Shown piece after piece: positions 49,848 to 58,800 of a stretch of DNA of 64,000 bases. The translations under genes were made by a program, and so were the position numbers. The stretch comes from Gordionus sp. m RMFG-2023 (Eukaryota; Nematomorpha; Gordioida; Chordodea; Parachordodidae), in assembly GCF_954871325.1 (NCBI RefSeq), contig NC_088776.1, positions 17,298,052-17,362,051 of the forward strand, read 5' to 3'. Positions within the stretch are counted from its first letter, which is position 1. Every line of letters begins with the position of its first letter. Below the pieces are notes generated by a model. The model saw nothing but the letters and a program-made list of their open reading frames with translations, did no database searches and was not told the origin of the DNA.

Positions 49848-52800
49848 AATTTTATTAATTTATATAAAAATCCATTTAAAAATAAAATATAAAAGGGCTT
49901 CATAAATTACGTCCATTAATCACAAATAATTGTCCATATGTTAATATTTCGTTACATCTCCATTCGCTTTTATAAAGGCGTTTACCTATAATTCCCGTAT
50001 AATATAAATAAATATATCCTCTATAGTTTTCTTTAGAATCACCTTAGTAAAGCGGATTTTAAATTGTTGTCTTCGTAACTTCCCTTAAAGTTTTAATTGG
50101 ATTTAACAGAGGGGACGATGCTGGCCATCCAAAATATTAATCCTTCTGTCATATAACCATTTTTTAACCGATTTCAAAGTATTATATGGTTCCCTATAAT
50201 ATTGAAATACATCGGACATTGATGATTGGGTGAATTTATTGATATTTTAAAATGTTTAATATGCCGTTTACAAAGGCCAAACTTCTAACAACTTTTGAAC
50301 TCATAAATTCTTATATCATAATGGTCTCTAGATATCTAACAGTTCATTTTAAGCAATCGCTATGAAAGGCTTCATTTTTATTTCTTATTACAACATCCCT
50401 AACATTATCATTGTTCATTTCGAACCAGGATTCACCTGAATAGAGAACATATTCCATTGTTCTGTGTCCAATTACTGTATTTATGAGTCAATTTTCATAT
50501 TTTTTTTATATAATCCTTAAAAATGTTTTATATAGCCTAAATTAAAGAATAGGTTAGGCGCAATAATAAATAATAAATAACAAATGAATAAATAATTTAT
50601 AGAACGATAATTTTATGAATTTTCAATTGACATGTTGTTGCAGAAATCTATTTTACAATTAGAATTTCCCCTCATTTTTATATAATCCACGATTAAGGTC
50701 TATTGGACTTTTAAATCATTCGAAATATTTTTAAAAAAATAATGCAATATTTTTCAAGTATAATTACTATTAGATAAAAGTTGATAGAATACAATTCACA
50801 ATAATTTAATCTTTTAATTCTAATTTATTCTATTTAAAATAGTTTTTTTTATTATTGGTTAACAAAAACAACGAATTAAAAAAATTTTACTTTTCTTAAT
50901 TTGGGTGTAGTAAGTAAGAAAATATATGGTTTGACCACTTTGTTATATTTTTTGATATTATATGCAATACAGGGTTAAATTTAAATAACGGGTTTTGGAT
51001 AAGTTGGTAATGATATATATATTTATCACTTTCTGATTTTCTAATCATTTAAAAGCGTCAACTAAAAAATGTTAATTTAAATTATTAAAACTGTATAAAT
51101 AATATGTTAATCAAAATCTAGAGTATATATATATATATTTAAAAAATTACCAGTAATATGCATATTATTGGTTTTATCAAAGCTAATTTGGTTTTCCTTA
51201 GTTGGCTTATTTGGAATTGTAGATAATACCTTAAACAAAATAAATATTTATATTCTAAAAAACAAATCTTTCAAAATATTAGATTATTTTACAGATATAA
51301 AACTATAAAAATTATACTAATATTAGTGCTTTTTTTTGCTATGTTCTAAGCTGAATTTTTAACTTTTACTTTTGAAAACCAGTAATGAATTAGCATTACA
51401 TATGTTTTTAAATTAAAAAAAATATATAATAAAATTAAGAATTTATACCAAATTAATACTACTATAATGCTTATAATAAAATTGAAACAAAATAACCTTT
51501 TTTAAAGTTTTAGAGCTCATGTATTTAGCCCAAGCGGGGTAACGCAAATCTGATGTATCCAAATCGCCTCGGCAAATGAGAATTTTAATGTAGCCATCAT
51601 AATCAAATATATTCAAGCGGATTAATTCCCCAAAAAATATTACCAAATTCGAAAACATTACCATAGAAGGATTGTTTTCTTTTAAGAAAAAAAGGAATTT
51701 ATTTTTAATATAATTAAAACCTCTATAGGTGCTCGCCTACGATGACCTTTTATAAATCGGTTTCTCTCTGCCAAATTCCTAATTCAAAATGTTTCATCAT
51801 TGTGGCTATCTTTCTTAACAAAATCCAAACGGCCCTTAAAAATTTGAAATAGGGGGGGGGGGGTGATTATTAAAAAAAGTTTAATTAATAATTCTGTTTT
51901 CCTAATTTCACGATTTGATTATTTCTTTATAACATATAGAAATTTTTTTAAACCAGATAAAATAGGGGCGTATAAGTCCAAAAATTTAATAAGTATTTTT
52001 TGGAGTATAGGAGCAGCCAAGGGTTTCGGGTTACAGGCTAGGCCTCCTTCTTCTTCTTCGTTAAAGCCAGATTCCGACATATCGCTGTTATCATCTAACT
52101 TTTGTTTAAATTGTTATATGTATATATATATATTTATAATAATTGTTACGTAATATTTACAATATTCCAATTTAATTTTTATAAAAATAAATGCCATTCA
52201 GATTATGCGTCAAAAAGAGTTAGTTATATTTTTTTCAGCGTACCTTCATGGATACATTAAAGATTGTATGGGTATCTTGATATATTTTACAGGTATCGTT
52301 TAAAAAGGATATTGTCAACACATTATTATAAGATGACTCTTTAACACATAATTTTAAATAGGCAATGCATTGCATTTATATATTATATTTGTATTAATAA
52401 TTTATTCAACAAAATTCAATTTAAAAAAATATATTATATATACCAAAGCATCCAAATGATTAAGTCTCATAGCAAAAAGGTTGGCAATGACCAAAGACCT
52501 ATGGGCCCCACTCCGGTGTAAAGTTATTGCCCATTGACACATAATAAAGATGACTGGTTCTTCTTGTTTATGAACCAACTTTTTAATCATATAATTATAT
52601 TTCAAAATTTACAAAAATAAAGAAGTAAAAAACAATTGTATTTTAAAAGGTAATTATTCCTCATAACTTGTTTGATATGTTTAAAACTTAACTTTCATAT
52701 TTGACTATAATTATTTTTAATTTGGGAATTGCATTAAGATATATCTTTTCATAATTTTTGTCAATTTTACATTAGTTGATGTCAGATTGTGGTAAATCTC

Positions 52801-55800
52801 AAAATTCTAAACCACCAATGAAATTTTAAAGGAAAATTATTCTTTCTAATAAATATTATTTTATAAAAATATTAAACTCTGATTAAGTCCTGCGAAGAAT
52901 GGCTATATGAATGAGGGAAGGGAGAAAAGATTTTATCGTATAGCGATTTCAAACAATTATCCTTTTCACATTTATTATAATCGTGATGGTCCAATGCATG
53001 AAGCACGTCTATTATAACGTTGATGACTTTACCTGGATGATATTAATAACGTTTTAAAAAAATTAATACAAACCAATTCTAATGCTGCGTAGCTAGCTTT
53101 TATATAAGGCGTAATAATGTTTTGCTCAAAGATAAAATTTTCTAGATGGTGATTATCTTTGATTGATATTTACTTTATAATCAAAATTATGTCTTATCAT
53201 AAGGCAGCAGACCGGAAAATAAAGATAATATTTTAAAAACCATTTAGAGATTATTGTTTTTAAGTGACTCTAATAAAATAAGTATCTCTGATGTCTATCA
53301 ATAATATTATATTTATTTTTCTAACCTATGCATGATGGTTTATTTTTGCCCAAAGCCCATAAATTTTCGGCCATCGTGCTGCGTTTTTTTATTAATCGTT
53401 CTTTATCTAATAAAGCGTTTTTCATCTATAAATAAATATTCATAGTGATTATTTTTAGAAAATAAAACTCGGTAATAATAAAAAATATGAAATATATGAG
53501 ACACTGCTAAGTGCCAACTAAGGCTCGAACGAAGCCTTTTTTTGGTAAGTTCCTCAGATTGTGGGTTCGATAAGAGAAATACAAAGGAATTTGCTTATAG
53601 GAGTGTGTCCAAGCCGTTTTAAAGAGTTTTTTAAGGTGGGGGTGTGTCTGAGAAGTGTTAAGATAATAAATTGTCAGGGCTGCCTGTAGATTCAGCATTT
53701 AAAGAAGTTAATTGGTCAATTAAAACTTTGGATGAGACAAAAAACATTTTTTATCTTAAAAATTAATTTATTATTTGGTCCGAACCCTGAGGTTAATTAT
53801 AGCTGGTTATTTGCTCTATTTCAACAGTTTTCGTGGGCTAAAAAACAAATCGTTTTTAGCGGAAAATTATTACCTTAGTCGTGGAGTTTTTTTGAGAGAA
53901 AGCATAAATAAATTACTCGCGCCTCAATGTTTAACAGATGTTTTGACATCCACCTATAGATTGAACTAAATTAGCCAATTTTTAGCTATTACATAACTAT
54001 ATTGCTAACAATGAAATAGAACATAAAAGTAAAATTATATATTTTGATTACATCGCCAAAGATCATTTTTACAAATTTTGAGTTTTAACCTTATTGAATT
54101 GAAACTTTTTGATAAACAAATCGGGTCATAATATTTAATTTACGATTTCATTTCAGAAATATAATAAAAAATCGAACTATAAAAAAATGTTATTTTACTT
54201 TAAATTCATATTTAATTAATCATTTTCCAAAAAAATATATTTTCTAAAATTAAAGAGTAGAATTTAGATTGGCTCAAAAATTAAAAAAAAACTATGGTTG
54301 TGGTGCGTGCATTAAAATAAAAAAAACTGAGTCATAATTTCCAGCGTAGTTAGGGGTCGGCAATTTGGATGGTTCGATAGGCAATTTATCAAGCGGTGAC
54401 CCTTTTAAATAGATCGGATTTGTTAGGGAAAGGTCGGTACCGGTCAGCGAGCTTGTCCAGTCCCAAACCCCGTTCCATACCAAGCTGGAAGGGCAGCGTA
54501 AAGTAGCCGTCCGTATTATATTGCTCAGATTTAGGATGGCATTGCGGTGGTGAAGGCAATCGTGAAAACGAAAGCTAAAAAGTTTATTTTATAGATTGAT
54601 TGTAAGAGTGGTTAAAATTTATAAATAACAAATATTATAACAATGATGATGATATAAATTAAGAATTGATTGCTATTAAATTTTAAATAAAATACCAGTT
54701 TTTTTAAACCTATTCTATGTGAATTTTGAATTTTAAAGAAAATTAAAGATGGCGGCCTGTATCATATCGATCGATACTATTTATTTTTTAAAAAATCAAA
54801 CAATAAACTGATAAAAAAATTTTCCTAACTTTTATAAATTAATTATAAATGAATATAAAAAAATGAATTATATCAGTTTTTTTCAATAAAATAAACTACA
54901 TGACTATTTTTTGCTAACGAGTATCGGTAGCATTAACCGATAGGGTATCGATTTTGGTGCCAGTATCGGCTAAAAAAAGTGGGACTGCATCTCCGATTAT
55001 ATATTGTTTCTTATTAGTATTCTATTATAAATAAATAAAAATAGAAACCTAAATTCATCATCGGCAGAATTATCTGAAATGGTATCGGAGACATTAATGT
55101 ATTCGCATAAAACCGTAACGCAAAAGTAGACAAGGCGCCGACAGTGGAAATATGATTGGCAAAAGGTGTTCATATACTTTATTTTTTATATAAAAATAAT
55201 AATACATTCATGTATTCATCAAGACAAATCCTTTTCTACAAGGACTTAAAGAGATTATTTCTTAGATAATCTATGCTAATTTGGATAGCATACCTCTCTT
55301 GAGGCTTGCTTACTATAGGATGGGAATATCGGAATCAACAGAGACCGATTTTCTCCATGTATCGAGGAAGGAACTGTATTGCGAAATTGAGGATTTCAAA
55401 CGCTACGTTGAGAATGCAAATAATGAATTTCAAAAAGTAAGGCAAAAATTGGTCAAAATACCTTTTGACCTTAGGAACCTTTAAAAAGGCAAACTATTAT
55501 TTGATAGTTTGGTTACGAAAACTAGTTTGATTTTTTAATTTTTTAATAAAATTGCATATTTTCTAAAGTTATTAAGAATAATTAATAAAACTTTGCATAT
55601 CATTTTGATAAATTTCGTTAAAAAAATTGAAGAACTTACGGAGTGGAGTTATGAGTAAGTGAAAAAGTATGTTATTTCAATCGGACTACCATTTATATAT
55701 ATCCCTCTTTCATCAAATTATATTAAAAATTTCTTATTAACAATATATATATATACAAATATTTTAATAATGATTTAATTAAATTTGACACTTTGTCAAT

Positions 55801-58800
55801 AAAGTAAAATAAATTAGAAGTGAAATCATACATTATTGATAAATTTACAATTTTTAATTAATTATCACATATTTTTATTTTTCTCTGTCTCAGTAAGACT
55901 TTAATTGTCTTCTAAAATGTAAATTAACGAATAAATGTCAGGATGGGCATTTTTTGCCATTCGCTGTAGGGAATGATGGTATCCCTCGAGATGATTATTA
56001 CTACGTGGACCTTGTATCTTTGTACCTATAAAAAGCAAATCATTAAATGTTAATAATATTATATCAAACTTATATTTATGTAAAATAAATAATTTATAAT
56101 AATTATCTCGTCCAAATTTGAGAGGAAACATAGCATCATAATTTATCCAAGTTGTATCTATATATATTAAGAAGCTTGATAATAACGAATCTACACAAGA
56201 ATCACGAACTATTTCAATGTCTTGTCTCTTGTAGTAGGCTTATCCTTCGAGCGAACAATGGTATCCAGGCTATTCTCTATATTGCTTTACCAAGCCTAAA
56301 TACTAAACTTTACGCCAAATGGCTTGCGTAAAGTGAAAGAAGCAGCATAGGAATAAAATATGTTAGAAATATATACAATTTAAACTTTACTCTTTACTAA
56401 ATGGTTGGAAATACAAATTGTAGAGCAGATATTGCTTCTGCTTCATAATCAATTTGTGCCATTTCGGCAAAAAATGGATACCATTTAAGGTGCTCTATTA
56501 TTATTTGAAATAGCTCAATATATGACTCCTTCCTTTTATCTGAAAGAAGTGCACATATAATAGGGATCATAGTTTGATTATACATATAGTATAAAATTGG
56601 CTAAAAAAGCGCAGGCAAATGTAAAACGCTCCTTCCATATAAATGAATTTTGAATATGATGACAAAATAACTAACGCGGCAGAGCCAAATACAATTAGTT
56701 ATTATTTTTAATTAGGAAATTATCACCAATGAATGTTGTTATCAGGTCAGTGATCAATACAATCGCCTTATTGCTAGTGGAAATTTTAAGATGAGTTTGT
56801 TTTAAAACAAGGTTAATCGTATTTTTCACCAAAATAAATGGTGGAAAGACCCCGGGATAACTATATATATTTGGATCTTTAGCACATCGTTAGTTTAATG
56901 CCCTTAGATAGATATCCACATTTGTATCTAAAGGATTTTATTGAAAAATTTCTTTTACGGTTTGCAATGTTTTTATTTTGCGAAATAAAATTGTATGATT
57001 TTTATGCTCATGGATTTGGGATACTGTATCCCTGAACATATTTACACGTAACTTTACAGTCTGCTCTTAGACAACTGTAGTGTGTTGTATACCAGTGTGC
57101 TATTAAATCAGTAAAGAAAAGATAAGCAATGTTTTGCCCTTTTGTATCTACAAAAGTAGTCTCTAAATATATGAAAATTTATAAATGTTCATAAAATAAT
57201 TTACCAAAAATGGGTATATTTTCATTAAAATCTACAATAAACTCAAAATTGAATAGATGATGTTTCTCAAATAGCTGGTCATTCTCATGAACAATCTTCG
57301 AATCTTCCAAATCAAGGTTAAATTTGATTATAAAATCTTAAATATTATAATTTTAGGTACAACATATTATAAAACAATATCTAAACATAAATTTTAAAAT
57401 AGGTAATACTCAAAGTCAATCAGTTTACACATTCCCTCTTTGCTAATATATTTCCCCATATATTCCTGATTTTCAAAAGTAATATTTATAACAAATAAAC
57501 TAATTATATAAAATATAGATGCTACCAATATATCAAATAATTCCTATACATCTCCTTTAAATTCAAAAATGAAAAATATTACATAATTCTTTTAGCTAAA
57601 TTATAGGTGAATATTATTAAGAAAATATGTATAATTATGAAAATGCCGAATCTCTTATATATTTTAATGCAAATACACGTATTTTTGGTAAATTACTACA
57701 TAAAAAATCTATAAAGAGGAGCCGACTCCATAGGGCTAAACATAGCTTTTCTTATAGCCGATTTAATGGCACATACAGATATATAATATACTATCGTTGT
57801 CTAAATGAAAACTGTAAAGTCACGTGTAAATATGTTCAGGATATACAGTATCCCAAATTCATGAGCATGAAAATCATACAATACTATTTCGCAAATTAAA
57901 AACAATGCCACGTAAAAGCAATTGATCAACAAAATCCTTTAGATACAAATATGTATATCTATCTAAAGGCATTAAATCAACAATATGCTGTAGATCCAGA
58001 TATATATATAATTATCCTGGAGCTCTTCCGCCATTTATTTCGGTGAAAAATACGATTAACCATGTTTTAAAACAAACTCCGCCTAATATTCCCACTAGCA
58101 ATGAAGCGATTGTATTGACTACCCACCTGATAAAAATATTCAGTGGTGATAATTTCCTTATAAAAAATAATAATAAACTAATTGTATTTGGCTGGGCCAC
58201 GTTAGTTAATTTGTCATCAAATTCAAATTACATTTTTATGAATGGGACGTTTTACACTGGCCCGTGTTATTTTAGCCAAATTTATACTATCCATATAATG
58301 TATAATCAAAGTATGATCCCTATTATATATGCACTTCAGATATAAGAAATGAGTCATATATTGAGCTATTTCAAATAATAATAGAATATAACACCTTAAA
58401 TGGTATCCATTTTTTGCCAAACATGACACAAACTGATTATGAAACAGGAGCAATATCTGCTCTACAATTTGTATTTCCAAACAGTATAGGGTAAAGTTTA
58501 AATTGTATATATTTTATTTCTAGGCTGCAAAGAGTCTATTGTGTACACCATTATTCGAAGGATGAGCGGACTTCCTCTACGCAAGAAGAAAATTCTTGCG
58601 GGCAGGTAATGACCAGTTATTATCAAGTGTCTTAATATATATTGATATAAGTTGGATATATTGTGATATGATGTTTCCTCATCAAATTTGAACGATGTAA
58701 TTATATAATATTTTTAAAAATTAATCATTTGTTATATATAGGTACAAGATACAAGGTTCAGGTAGTAACAATCATCTCGAAGGATACCATCAATCCCTTA

